Part shown: in pieces, positions 1-6,783 of the stretch
How positions within the stretch are numbered: the stretch's first letter is position 1
Layout of the letters: each line of letters begins with the position of its first letter
Program-made: the position numbers and the translations under genes
The notes under the pieces: model-generated
What the model saw: the letters and a program-made list of their open reading frames with translations, nothing else
Databases searched by the model: none
What the model was told of the DNA's origin: nothing
Origin: Clostridium sp. UBA2485
Lineage (GTDB): Bacteria > Bacillota > Clostridia > Clostridiales > Clostridiaceae
Assembly (NCBI RefSeq): GCF_002341865.1
Contig: NZ_DDOV01000050.1
Coordinates: 1 to 21,850 of the forward strand
Direction of reading: 5' to 3'
DNA length: 21,850 nucleotides

Positions 1-56
1 TTTAATTTTCAAAGACCAAGTTATTTAGTAATTTTTACCGTCATCACCTGACGACT
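1..56 (-). other. rRNA operon leader with boxA (5' end of an operon running off the left edge)
   Basis: Read on the minus strand this is a transcribed leader. A short hairpin (CGTCA/TGACG, 39-53) is followed by TGGTCTTTGAAAATT (18-4), which matches the Firmicute rRNA antitermination boxA (TGTTCTTTGAAAACT type, the NusB/S10 loading site). It lies just downstream of a near-consensus promoter. The 16S gene itself is not in the window; it should begin a short distance past the left edge. Promoter and boxA are seen directly; the rRNA assignment is inferred from them. Confidence 0.72.
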
Positions 57-62
57 CTTACT

Positions 63-91
63 ATTCTATCAGGTTTATTTTTTCTTGTCAA
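63..91 (-). promoter_or_regulatory. Strong sigma-A promoter of the leftward rRNA operon
   Basis: On the minus strand there is a perfect -35 TTGACA (91-86), a 17-base spacer (85-69) and -10 TAGAAT (68-63). Upstream, at 94-120, are phased A-tracts (T-runs on the plus strand) like an UP element. These are enclosed by a 7-bp inverted repeat (AACAGTT 90-96, AACTGTT 121-127). Confidence 0.78.
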
Positions 92-127
92 CAGTTTTTT
101 TATTTTTATTTTTATTTAATAACTGTT

Positions 128-434
128 TTCAAGTGCTAAACTATGTCGATCAGCTTTGAATTTCTCTGTGCCGTAACGACAATATCTATCTTATCATAAA
201 CAAAATCCTTAATTTCTTAGAAAACATTATTTATTTGATATTACACTTTAAATACTATGTTTTACTTTAATATGCTTGTCTTTCTATATGTAGATACACC
301 TGGAGTAGTTATTTAAATTTACAATAAAATTTACCATTTATGTATTTTTATTTAAAAATTCTTCACCTTAGATATCCTTTCCTATTATTATATAGATTTT
401 TTTCTACATTTTTCTACTAAATATTATTGATTTT
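128..434. other. Intergenic region between divergent rRNA and DUF969 promoters
   Basis: I see no coding region here. The stretch is AT-rich. On the minus strand it may hold a second upstream rRNA promoter, but I could not find hexamers good enough to call one. At 289-298 TGTAGATACA repeats the right half of the operator at 435-450 (TGTAGATACA at 441-450), a possible second weak binding site for the same regulator. Confidence 0.4.
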
Positions 435-450
435 TGTATCTGTAGATACA
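435..450. promoter_or_regulatory. Crp/Fnr-type operator upstream of the DUF969 operon
   Basis: TGTATCTGTAGATACA is a perfect palindrome. Its layout TGTAT-N6-ATACA has the 5-6-5 geometry of CAP/FNR sites (TGTGA-N6-TCACA). Its centre, 442.5, is 41.5 bp from the start site expected from the TATAAT at 472-477. That is the class II activator position, overlapping a -35 region with no good hexamer. The Crp/Fnr gene at 3500 is the obvious candidate regulator; this link is inference. Confidence 0.55.
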
Positions 451-477
451 GATTTATGTGCTAATTGTCAGTATAAT
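449..477 (+). promoter_or_regulatory. Promoter of the DUF969-DUF979 operon (probably activator-dependent)
   Basis: A consensus -10, TATAAT, lies at 472-477. The place for the -35 (449-454) reads CAGATT, which is very poor and is partly covered by the palindrome. The start site would be near 484, giving a leader of about 55 nt. Confidence 0.5.
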
Positions 478-538
478 ATGAAAATAACAAGAAAATTTAT
501 TAAATATATTCAACAATAAAGAAAGGGTGTAGTAATCA

Positions 539-1210
539 ATGATTAAATTAATCGGTATAGTTATAGTTATTATTGGATTTGCTCTTAAATTTGATACTAT
601 AGCAGTAGTTTTATCTGCTGGAGTAGTTACCGGACTAGTTGCAAAACTAAACATTATTGAAATCCTAGATATATTAGGTAAAACATTTGTAAGTCAAAGA
701 CATATGTCATTATTTATACTAACACTTCCTGTTATAGGTATATGTGAAAGATATGGATTGAAAGATAGAGCTATCACATTAATCAAAAATGCTAAAAGTT
801 TAACTGCAGGAAAAATGTTAACTCTCTACTTATTCATTAGAGAATTAGCTGCTGCCTTCTCAGTAAGACTTGGAGGACACGCTCAATTTATAAGACCACT
901 TATAAATCCTATGGCACAGGGTGCTGCTATCAGTAAACATGGTGAACTTGATGAAAGCACAGTTGATAAAATTAAAGGGGCTGCTGCTGCTATGGAAAAC
1001 TACGGTAATTTCTATGGACAAAACGTATTCCTTGCAAGCTCAGGAGTTTTATTAATTGCTGGTACTTTAGAAGAACTTGGATATGCAGTAAACACATTAG
1101 ATGTCGCTAAAGCTTCAATACCTATTGCTGTAATTTCATTTCTATTTGTAGTAGTACAAAATCACTTGTTAGATAAATCTATAGCTAGAAAAGCATCAAA
1201 GAAAAACTAA
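539..1210 (+). CDS. DUF969 family inner-membrane protein, putative 5-oxoproline permease subunit
   Basis: A 223-residue protein with hydrophobic segments at about 3-35, 55-68, 85-100, 160-178 and 190-212. The polar patch between (RLGGHAQFIRPLINPMAQGA, about 110-130) is typical of DUF969. The start is supported by GAAAGGG at 521-527. The next gene, DUF979, begins 18 bases after the stop. In other Firmicutes DUF969 and DUF979 recur as a pair beside pcp and genes of 5-oxoproline use, and are thought to form a two-subunit importer. Transport and substrate are inferred from context; no activity can be read from the sequence. The family call is firm, the function tentative. Confidence 0.85.
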   Translation: MIKLIGIVIVIIGFALKFDTIAVVLSAGVVTGLVAKLNIIEILDILGKTFVSQRHMSLFILTLPVIGICERYGLKDRAITLIKNAKSLTAGKMLTLYLFIRELAAAFSVRLGGHAQFIRPLINPMAQGAAISKHGELDESTVDKIKGAAAAMENYGNFYGQNVFLASSGVLLIAGTLEELGYAVNTLDVAKASIPIAVISFLFVVVQNHLLDKSIARKASKKN

Positions 1211-1228
1211 TATAAGGAGGATTTATAT

Positions 1229-2158
1229 ATGGATATAAAAGTTATGTCAGACATACTGCTTGAAGCTTTTTATATAATGGTTGGACTTTTAATGTTAACA
1301 ACTGGGATTATTACTTTTAAAGATACAAATCATAAAACTAGAATTGGAACAACTTTATTTTGGATAATACTTTCTATCATATTTATATTAGGTAAGTTTT
1401 TACCATCAACTGTTGTAGGTGGAATGCTTGTATTCCTTGGAGTATTAACTGCTATGAAGCAAGTTAACATAGGTAACCTAAAGATACCTGAAGCTAAATT
1501 CAGCGAAGACCAAGCTAAAAAACTTAAAAACAAAATATTTATTCCTTCAGTTTCAATAGCTGTATTTGCACTTGTTATTGCTCAATTTACTAAATTCCCT
1601 GGAACTGTTGCCATTGGGATATCTGCTATAGTTGCAATTATAATCACATTCCTTGTTACAAAAGCAAAGCCTAAAAATCTTATAGAAGATGGGAACAGAA
1701 TGCTTCAATCTGTTGGACCTACAAGCATATTACCTCAATTACTAGCTGCATTAGGTGCAGTATTTACTGCTGCTGGTGTTGGTGATGTAATTGCATCTGG
1801 AATATCAAACTTTATACCTAATGGAAATATATTAGCAGGAGTAATTGCTTACTGTGTAGGTATGGCAGTATTTACAATGATAATGGGAAATGCTTTTGCT
1901 GCATTTGCTGTTATAACTGCTGGTGTTGGTATACCTTTCGTTTACGCACAGGGTGCTAATCCTGCTATAGCTGGAGCATTAGCATTAACTGCTGGATATT
2001 GTGGAACACTGCTAACTCCAATGGCTGCAAACTTTAACGTTATGCCTGCTGCATTACTAGAAACAAAAGATAATAATATTGTTATTAAATATCAAGCACC
2101 AGTAGCTCTACTATTATTAGTAGTTCATATAGCGCTTATGTATTTCTTAGCATTTTAA
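1229..2158 (+). CDS. DUF979 family membrane protein, putative 5-oxoproline permease subunit
   Basis: A 309-residue polytopic protein with roughly eight to ten membrane segments. It has Gly/Ala-rich stretches in the C-terminal half (about 210-280, including GNAFAAFAVITAGVG and TAGYCGTLLTPMAANFN), as expected of a small-solute carrier. A full AAGGAGG sits 8 bases before ATG. It is the constant partner of DUF969, and pcp follows on the same strand after a hairpin terminator. The two DUF proteins probably work as one complex in the cytoplasmic membrane. The substrate is guessed as pyroglutamate or a pyroglutamyl compound from the neighbours. Confidence 0.85.
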   Translation: MDIKVMSDILLEAFYIMVGLLMLTTGIITFKDTNHKTRIGTTLFWIILSIIFILGKFLPSTVVGGMLVFLGVLTAMKQVNIGNLKIPEAKFSEDQAKKLKNKIFIPSVSIAVFALVIAQFTKFPGTVAIGISAIVAIIITFLVTKAKPKNLIEDGNRMLQSVGPTSILPQLLAALGAVFTAAGVGDVIASGISNFIPNGNILAGVIAYCVGMAVFTMIMGNAFAAFAVITAGVGIPFVYAQGANPAIAGALALTAGYCGTLLTPMAANFNVMPAALLETKDNNIVIKYQAPVALLLLVVHIALMYFLAF

Positions 2159-2165
2159 TTTAAAC

Positions 2166-2212
2166 TTAAAAATTCATCTCCATACAATTATAGATTGGAG
2201 ATGAATTTTTAA
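2166..2212 (+). terminator. Intrinsic terminator after DUF979
   Basis: A 17-bp perfect stem (2166-2182 with 2196-2212) with a 13-nt loop. The descending arm ends in TTTTT. Read-through would continue into pcp. Confidence 0.75.
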
Positions 2213-2262
2213 AATATATAACCATAAAAATTAATAAATTTAATAAAAATCATAATGATTTT

Positions 2263-2288
2263 CCATCTACAATTATTATATTAGATGG
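2263..2288. repeat. Inverted repeat in the pcp leader
   Basis: CCATCTA (2263-2269) and TAGATGG (2282-2288) with a 12-base spacer, 37 bases before the pcp start. It has no T-run, so it is not a normal terminator. It could be an operator or an mRNA hairpin. Confidence 0.4.
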
Positions 2289-2325
2289 TAATTATTAAAA
2301 TAAATTAACATTAGGAGGAAGAACG

Positions 2326-2967
2326 ATGAAAGCTTTAATTACAGGTTTTGATCCATTTGGTGGAGAAAGTGTAAACCCTGCACTAGAGGCAGTTAAATTA
2401 TTACCTAATACAATTTCTGGAGCAGAAGTTATAAAAATTGAAATTCCAACTGTTTTTAGAAAGGCTTTATACCATATAGAAAATGCAATAGAAAAACACA
2501 ATCCTGATATAGTTATATCAATCGGACAAGCAGGTGGTAGATTTGGAGTAACGCCAGAAAGAGTTGCTATTAATATAGATGACGCTAGAATTAAAGATAA
2601 TGAAGGTAATCAGCCAATAGACCTACCAATATATGAAGATGGACAATCTGCATATTTTAGTAACTTACCAATAAAAGCTATGGTTAAGGAAATGAATGAA
2701 AATGGTATTCCAGGATCAGTATCAAATACTGCTGGTACATTTGTATGTAACCATGTTATGTACGGAATATTGTATTTAATTGATAAAAAATATCCTAATA
2801 TAAAAGGTGGTTTTATTCACGTTCCATTTATACCAAATCAAGTTATAACTAAACCAAATACTCCTTGTATGTCATTAGCTGATATATCAAAAGGACTTGA
2901 ATTGTGCATAAAAGCAGCTGTAGAAAATAACAAAGACGTTAAAATGGTTGGAGGAGCTATTTGCTAA
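2326..2967 (+). CDS. pcp: Pyroglutamyl peptidase I (pyrrolidone-carboxylate peptidase)
   Basis: A cytoplasmic cysteine peptidase (family C15) that removes N-terminal pyroglutamate (5-oxoproline) from peptides. Its 213 residues match the usual length. The family triad is visible: Glu78 in TPERVAIN, Cys141 in GTFVCNHVMYG and His165 in FIHVPFIP. Each is three residues earlier than in the well-studied Bacillus enzyme. The N-terminal TGFDPFGG motif and GQAGGR loop are intact. AGGAGGAA lies 6 bases before ATG. The stop overlaps the start of the next gene, so the two are translationally coupled. Its product would be the substrate expected for the upstream permease pair. Confidence 0.96.
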   Translation: MKALITGFDPFGGESVNPALEAVKLLPNTISGAEVIKIEIPTVFRKALYHIENAIEKHNPDIVISIGQAGGRFGVTPERVAINIDDARIKDNEGNQPIDLPIYEDGQSAYFSNLPIKAMVKEMNENGIPGSVSNTAGTFVCNHVMYGILYLIDKKYPNIKGGFIHVPFIPNQVITKPNTPCMSLADISKGLELCIKAAVENNKDVKMVGGAIC

Positions 2968-3413
2968 TGATTAAACCAACAGAAAAAAGAAAAGTATTTG
3001 TATACGGTAGTTTAAGAACAGGATTTTTTAATTATGATAAATATCTAAAAGGCAATGTTTTAAATTGTGAAGCTGCTAAAATTAAAGGTAAATTATTTCA
3101 TATGCCTAATAAAGGATATCCTGCTGTATTAGACGGTGATGATTATATATATGGTGAAGTTATGACTGTAGCCAATTATGAAGAGATAATGGTAGCAATG
3201 GATGAAATGGAAGGCTACTATGGTGAAAATAATACTGATAATGAGTATATTAGAACCGTTATGGATGTTGAAATAATTGAAACTGGCACCATTGAAAAAT
3301 GCTATGTATATAAGTATGAATTAAATGATCAAGATGAATTTAACAAGCATAAAATATATATTTCTCATGGAGATTGGAAAAATTTTATGACAAAATTTAA
3401 AAAAGATGCTTAA
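2967..3413 (+). CDS. Gamma-glutamylcyclotransferase-like protein (AIG2/GGCT family)
   Basis: Family members turn gamma-glutamyl amino acids or amines into free 5-oxoproline plus the amino compound. The fold signature is clear: VFVYGSLRTG near the N-terminus (substrate-binding YGSL loop) and MDEMEGYYG in the middle, whose first Glu is the likely catalytic acid. I chose the ATG at 2967, whose A is the last base of the pcp stop (TAATG), giving 148 residues. An in-frame TTG at 2961 is an alternative. GGAGGAG inside the pcp end (2950-2955) serves as ribosome binding site. With pcp it gives two routes to 5-oxoproline from one mRNA. The exact substrate cannot be told. Confidence 0.85.
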   Translation: MIKPTEKRKVFVYGSLRTGFFNYDKYLKGNVLNCEAAKIKGKLFHMPNKGYPAVLDGDDYIYGEVMTVANYEEIMVAMDEMEGYYGENNTDNEYIRTVMDVEIIETGTIEKCYVYKYELNDQDEFNKHKIYISHGDWKNFMTKFKKDA

Positions 3414-3446
3414 TAATTTTGCTAAATTAAGCTAATATTATATTAA

Positions 3447-3475
3447 GAGAGTAAACTCCCGTTTACTCTTTTTTA
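3447..3475 (+). terminator. Intrinsic terminator after the pcp operon
   Basis: Stem AGAGTAAAC/GTTTACTCT (3448-3456 with 3461-3469), loop TCCC, followed by a run of T from 3469 to 3474. Confidence 0.85.
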
Positions 3476-3499
3476 TTTATAAAAGGCTGGTGAGTATCC

Positions 3500-4174
3500 A
3501 TGTACGAGAAATTATTTAACATGAATAAGCAAAATGACATGAGAGCTTTTTTTTTACAGGAATTAGCACCTTTAGGGAAAATTATAGATTTTAAAAAAAA
3601 TCAAGAAATCTCTCCTATGCCAAAGCATAATGTTGTTATTGTGATGTCCGGTACTGTGAAAGTTTCTACCTTTACCTCCACAGGACATGAAAAAGTATTA
3701 TTTTACCTTATAAGCGGAGAAATTTTAGGAGAATCTTCATATTTTGTAGATGATCATATTGATGTTAAAGCATTATCCATTGAAGATGTAACTGTAAGTT
3801 ATATTGAAGATACTAAACTTGATAAATTTTTAATACAATATCCCAATACATATAGATTTTTCATACATAGTTTAACTCGTAAATATAGAATTGCCCTATC
3901 TCAAATCAATGATTTTTTAGCTGAATCTCCTAAAACTAGGATTGCTTCTACATTGTATAGATTAGCAATATTAACACCTAAAAATTCCAATAATAAATAT
4001 AGTATAAATTTAACCATGACTCACCAGGAGCTAGCTAATTTAATAGGTTGTTCTAGGGTAACTGTTACGAGAATTATTAATGAACTTAAAAACGAAAACA
4101 TAATAGATATGAAAAATAAAGAGATCTATATATTAAATATGGAAGCCTTAAAAAAGCTTTCTCAGCTTACTTAA
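3500..4174 (+). CDS. Crp/Fnr-family transcription regulator
   Basis: A 224-residue protein with a cyclic-nucleotide-binding-like beta-roll (about 20-115), a dimer helix (about 116-145) and a winged helix-turn-helix (about 170-215, THQELANLIGCSRVTVTRII). The recognition helix aligns without gaps to E. coli CAP CSRETVGRI. Arg186 and Arg191 match CAP Arg180 and Arg185, but Val187 stands where CAP has Glu181. The cAMP phosphate pair Arg-Ser is absent (the stretch reads HIDVKALS). The only cysteine is Cys184, so there is no FNR-type iron-sulfur cluster. The ligand is therefore unknown. The gene is monocistronic between two terminators, with GGTGAG as ribosome binding site. Its likely target is the palindrome at 435-450; this is inference. 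Confidence 0.9.
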   Translation: MYEKLFNMNKQNDMRAFFLQELAPLGKIIDFKKNQEISPMPKHNVVIVMSGTVKVSTFTSTGHEKVLFYLISGEILGESSYFVDDHIDVKALSIEDVTVSYIEDTKLDKFLIQYPNTYRFFIHSLTRKYRIALSQINDFLAESPKTRIASTLYRLAILTPKNSNNKYSINLTMTHQELANLIGCSRVTVTRIINELKNENIIDMKNKEIYILNMEALKKLSQLT

Positions 4175-4204
4175 ACCATTTATTTTTTAGTAAATGGTTT
4201 TTTT
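4173..4204 (+). terminator. Intrinsic terminator after the Crp/Fnr gene
   Basis: AAACCATTTA (4173-4182) pairs with TAAATGGTTT (4191-4200) and is followed by TTTT. It starts inside the stop codon of the gene. Confidence 0.85.
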
Positions 4205-4254
4205 GAACATTTTTTATTAATAAATCATATTGTATAAACATATAGTTTAGTATC

Positions 4255-4283
4255 TTGTATTGTTTAATACTAGCTAGTATAAT
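4255..4283 (+). promoter_or_regulatory. Promoter of the padR operon
   Basis: -35 TTGTAT (4255-4260), 17-base spacer, -10 TATAAT (4278-4283). The start site is near 4290, giving a leader of about 60 nt to the padR ATG at 4353. Confidence 0.7.
4267..4280. promoter_or_regulatory. PadR-type operator overlapping the -10 element
   Basis: ATACTAGCTAGTAT is a perfect 14-bp palindrome lying between the -35 and -10 and covering half of the -10. The half-sites ATACT/AGTAT are like those described for several PadR-family repressors. A further AGTAT at 4249-4253 lies just before the -35. Autorepression by the product of the next gene is the simple reading. Confidence 0.6.
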
Positions 4284-4352
4284 ATAGTTATAAATTAGAG
4301 TTTTAATATTTAATTACATATTTGTTTCCTATCAATTATTAGAGGTGATTTA

Positions 4353-4667
4353 ATGAATGTTCAATTAAAAAAAGGAGTTTTGGAACTTTGTGTATTATCA
4401 GTAGTTTCAATGAAAGATTGCTACGGTTATGAGCTTGTAAATGAAATATCAAAAAATATACAAATCTCTGATGGAACAATCTATCCTATTTTAAGAAGAC
4501 TTACACAAGAGGGATATTTTACAACCTACCTTCAAGAATCTCAGGAGGGACCTCCTAGAAAATATTATAGAATAACTGATTCTGGAATAAGAACTAAAGA
4601 AAAGTTATCTGAGGAGTGGTCTGAATTTATGGAAAGCGTTAATAACATTATTAAAGAGGGGTGTTAA
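4353..4667 (+). CDS. PadR-family transcription repressor
   Basis: A 104-residue single-domain PadR protein of the short subfamily (PadR-s2 size). Winged helix features are visible: YGYELVNEISKN (helix 2), SDGTIYPILRRLTQEGYF (recognition helix and wing start) and EGPPRKYYRIT (wing). A C-terminal helix (about 80-102) serves dimerisation. AGGTGAT precedes the ATG. Only one base separates its stop from the next start, so it is the first gene of a three-gene operon. In this arrangement PadR usually represses the operon until membrane or ligand stress relieves it. No inducer can be read from the sequence. Confidence 0.94.
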   Translation: MNVQLKKGVLELCVLSVVSMKDCYGYELVNEISKNIQISDGTIYPILRRLTQEGYFTTYLQESQEGPPRKYYRITDSGIRTKEKLSEEWSEFMESVNNIIKEGC

Positions 4668-4668
4668 T

Positions 4669-5325
4669 ATGACTAAAGATCAATTTATAAGCATTTTGTC
4701 GCAAGGTTTATATGATTTTCCCGCAAATGAAAGAATGGAGATAATCTATGACTACGAAGAGCATTTCAGAGTAGGAAAAGAAAATGGAAAGACCGATGAA
4801 GAAATAATAAGAGAATTAGGTGATCCTTATACTATTTGTTCTCAATATAAGGCTAATTATGAAATGAACGGTAATGAATACAACACAAGGCAACAATATA
4901 ATAATCAAAATCAATATAATAATCAATATAGAAAAGATAGTTATGATAATGGTAGATACAATAGGCCTTATAATTCAGATGATGGATTTTCAAAAGCAAT
5001 GAAAATTATAGGTATTATTGCTCTAGTTATAATTTGTCTTCCTGTAATAACTACTATAGGAGGATTAATTTTAGGTATATTTGGAATATCTATAGGATTA
5101 TTCGTTGGTGGAATAGGTACGATTATAGGTGGATTAGTTGGTACTGTTGCAACTCCATTTATATCTATTCCTCTTTCTGTGCCGTTAATAGGGGTTGTAC
5201 TTCTAGGAATTGGCCTTAGTATACTAGGTGTTCTAATATTCTTCTTTGGATTATTCGTATGCAAAGCTATTTATGTGCTAAGTATTAAAGTATTAAATTG
5301 GTTTAAATTACAACTACAAATATGA
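4669..5325 (+). CDS. DUF1700/HAAS-domain membrane protein
   Basis: A 218-residue protein. Residues 1-60 form the helical HAAS domain (start of DUF1700), with the characteristic FISILSQGL, IIYDYEEHF and IIRELGDP. Residues 65-105 are a polar Asn/Gln/Tyr-rich linker. From about 110 to 205 there are three or four very hydrophobic, Gly/Ile-rich membrane segments. Such proteins sit between a PadR regulator and a DUF4097 protein in many Firmicutes and are thought to pass an envelope signal. The gene overlaps the possible upstream starts of the next gene. The linker contains an 18-base tandem duplication. Confidence 0.88.
   Translation: MTKDQFISILSQGLYDFPANERMEIIYDYEEHFRVGKENGKTDEEIIRELGDPYTICSQYKANYEMNGNEYNTRQQYNNQNQYNNQYRKDSYDNGRYNRPYNSDDGFSKAMKIIGIIALVIICLPVITTIGGLILGIFGISIGLFVGGIGTIIGGLVGTVATPFISIPLSVPLIGVVLLGIGLSILGVLIFFFGLFVCKAIYVLSIKVLNWFKLQLQI
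4894..4929 (+). repeat. 18-base tandem duplication inside the DUF1700 gene
   Basis: Two 18-base units (4894-4911 and 4912-4929) differ at one or two bases and encode QYNNQN then QYNNQY in the linker. The unit is a multiple of three, so copy number can change without a frameshift. Confidence 0.75.
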
Positions 5326-5342
5326 TGAAAAGGAGATGCTTT

Positions 5343-6317
5343 ATGTTTAATAGTAAAAAATTAAAAACTGTTATATTGTCATTAACAATTATAATGATAG
5401 TTTGCTTTACTTCTTCTTTTCTCATTTTCGGAATTTCTATTAAAAATATGAATATTAATAATTTAAATTTAAATCCAAATTTCTATAATATCTATAATGA
5501 AATTTTTAATAACAGTAACTATAAATACCATGATGTTAATGAAGAACAAATATTTTCATTAGATAATATAAACTTAATATCTATAAATACTACCTCTTAT
5601 GAGGTTACTATGATACCTTATGATGAAAATGAACTTAAAGTTAAATTATCTTCTAATATACAGACTAATAATAACTTTAATGAATCTCAACTTAAAATAA
5701 ATAAAGATCAAAACAAAATTAATATAGAGACTTATAAAATTCCAAATAATTTCTTTTTCAATATGAATAATGGAAAACTAGATATATATATACCCAAAAC
5801 TTATAATAAATCACTGGATATTTCGACAATTTCTGGTGATGGGTATATAAAAAATTTAAACTTATCTTCTTTAAATTTTAACTCTACTTCTGGAAGTTTA
5901 ACTTTAAAAGATATGGAAATGAATAATTTTATATTTCAATCTACATCATCAGATCTAGATGCGACTAATATTATTTTAAAAGATAATAATAATAAATTTA
6001 ATTCTATTTCTGGTGAACTAAATCTTAATAATGTTAGAGGCAATTTAAGCTTTAATACCACTTCTGGCAATATTAGTTGTGATAAATTATTAGGAGATAT
6101 AAATGGAGGTACTATCTCTGGAGATATAGATATAAAAATCTCTAAAGATGTTGGAATAAAAGTAGATTTAAAAACAGTTTCTGGAGATATTGACGTATTT
6201 CCTCCAATAAAAGTTTTAGAAAAATCTAAGAAAAAACTTCAAGGAACTATTGGAGATAACGCTAAGCATAATTTAAATATATCTACTACATCAGGAAATA
6301 TTAGTATGTATGAATAA
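5343..6317 (+). CDS. DUF4097 family beta-helix protein, membrane anchored
   Basis: A 324-residue protein from the ATG at 5343, chosen because AAAGGAGA (5328-5335) lies 7 bases upstream. The in-frame ATGs at 5322 and 5325 overlap the previous stop and lack such a site. One membrane helix at about 9-31 has a positive N-terminal flank (KKLK), so the rest is outside the membrane. From about 150 there are repeated TSG(D/N/S) turns (ISGDGYI, TSGSLTL, ISGELNL, TSGNISC, ISGDIDI, VSGDIDV, TSGNISM). These are the rungs of the DUF4097 right-handed beta-helix. The family includes LiaX of enterococci, an envelope-stress sensor. A signalling or protective role at the cell surface is inferred. Confidence 0.88.
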   Translation: MFNSKKLKTVILSLTIIMIVCFTSSFLIFGISIKNMNINNLNLNPNFYNIYNEIFNNSNYKYHDVNEEQIFSLDNINLISINTTSYEVTMIPYDENELKVKLSSNIQTNNNFNESQLKINKDQNKINIETYKIPNNFFFNMNNGKLDIYIPKTYNKSLDISTISGDGYIKNLNLSSLNFNSTSGSLTLKDMEMNNFIFQSTSSDLDATNIILKDNNNKFNSISGELNLNNVRGNLSFNTTSGNISCDKLLGDINGGTISGDIDIKISKDVGIKVDLKTVSGDIDVFPPIKVLEKSKKKLQGTIGDNAKHNLNISTTSGNISMYE

Positions 6318-6350
6318 AGAGTATCTTTAGGTACTCTTTATTATTTTGTT
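6313..6350 (+). terminator. Terminator of the padR operon
   Basis: AATAAAGAGTA (6313-6323) pairs with TACTCTTTATT (6332-6342), then ATTTTGTT. It begins next to the stop codon. Confidence 0.75.
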
Positions 6351-6400
6351 ATAAACTATTTACATTTAAAAATAATTATTTAAATATTATAATTGTAACA

Positions 6401-6433
6401 TTAAAAATCGTGACATTAAGCCACGATTTTTAA
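6401..6433 (-). terminator. Hairpin terminator at the end of bofA
   Basis: A perfect 12-bp stem, TTAAAAATCGTG (6401-6412) with CACGATTTTTAA (6422-6433), 9-nt loop. T-rich tails lie on both strands, so it can act in both directions. It lies 60 bases past the bofA stop. Confidence 0.65.
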
Positions 6434-6492
6434 TTTAGACATCTGAAAAAAATAATAAAACAAATATGTTAGAATACTTTCTTTCAGATATC

Positions 6493-6747
6493 TTACATAA
6501 ATGATTTGAATATAATAAGGAATAAAACTCCAGGAACTCCTAAAAATCCTGCTATAAGCGCCGTAGTAGGGTTTATAGCTATATCTATACCAAAAGGTCC
6601 ACCTACAAAATTTATTAGAAATAATAATATCCCTCCAGCTATGGCATTAATTACTAACTTTCCTAGTATCTTAAGTGGCCATGCAAATAGTTTTCCTACT
6701 ATAATTAGCCCTAAAACTGCAATTATAAAAAAAATAGCATATTCCAC
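6493..6747 (-). CDS. bofA: Pro-sigma-K processing inhibitor BofA family protein
   Basis: A small membrane protein (84 residues from the GTG at 6747), with two or three hydrophobic segments and the family core LVINAIAGGILLFLIN followed by GIDIAINP and a C-terminal GVPGVLFLI. In Bacillus BofA holds the SpoIVFB protease inactive in the mother-cell membrane of the forespore, delaying sigma-K maturation. I prefer GTG at 6747 because AGAGGAG (6762-6756) is exactly 8 bases before it. The longer form from ATG 6765 would put that site inside the gene. It is the last gene after yaaL, as in Bacillus. Expression during sporulation is likely but no clear sporulation-sigma promoter was proven. Confidence 0.9.
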   Translation of the reverse strand: MEYAIFFIIAVLGLIIVGKLFAWPLKILGKLVINAIAGGILLFLINFVGGPFGIDIAINPTTALIAGFLGVPGVLFLIIFKSFM

Positions 6748-6783
6748 AAATTCATCTCCTCTCATATATATTATACGATAAAT

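Noticed and set aside
128..434. Second (P1) rRNA promoter or a riboswitch in the first intergenic region
   Set aside because: The hexamers found were poor and no conserved riboswitch core could be recognised.
4968..5264. Open frame of 98 codons on the minus strand
   Set aside because: It is antisense to the DUF1700 gene, rich in Pro/Ile as a mirror of Gly/Ile membrane codons, and has no ribosome binding site.
6441..6489. Inverted repeat ATCTGAAA / TTTCAGAT downstream of bofA
   Set aside because: The arms are only 8 bp with a 33-base loop, likely by chance in AT-rich DNA; the stronger hairpin at 6401-6433 explains termination.
6506..6781. Open frame of 91 codons on the plus strand opposite bofA
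   Set aside because: It is the shadow of bofA, and the bofA frame has a clear family match and ribosome binding site.
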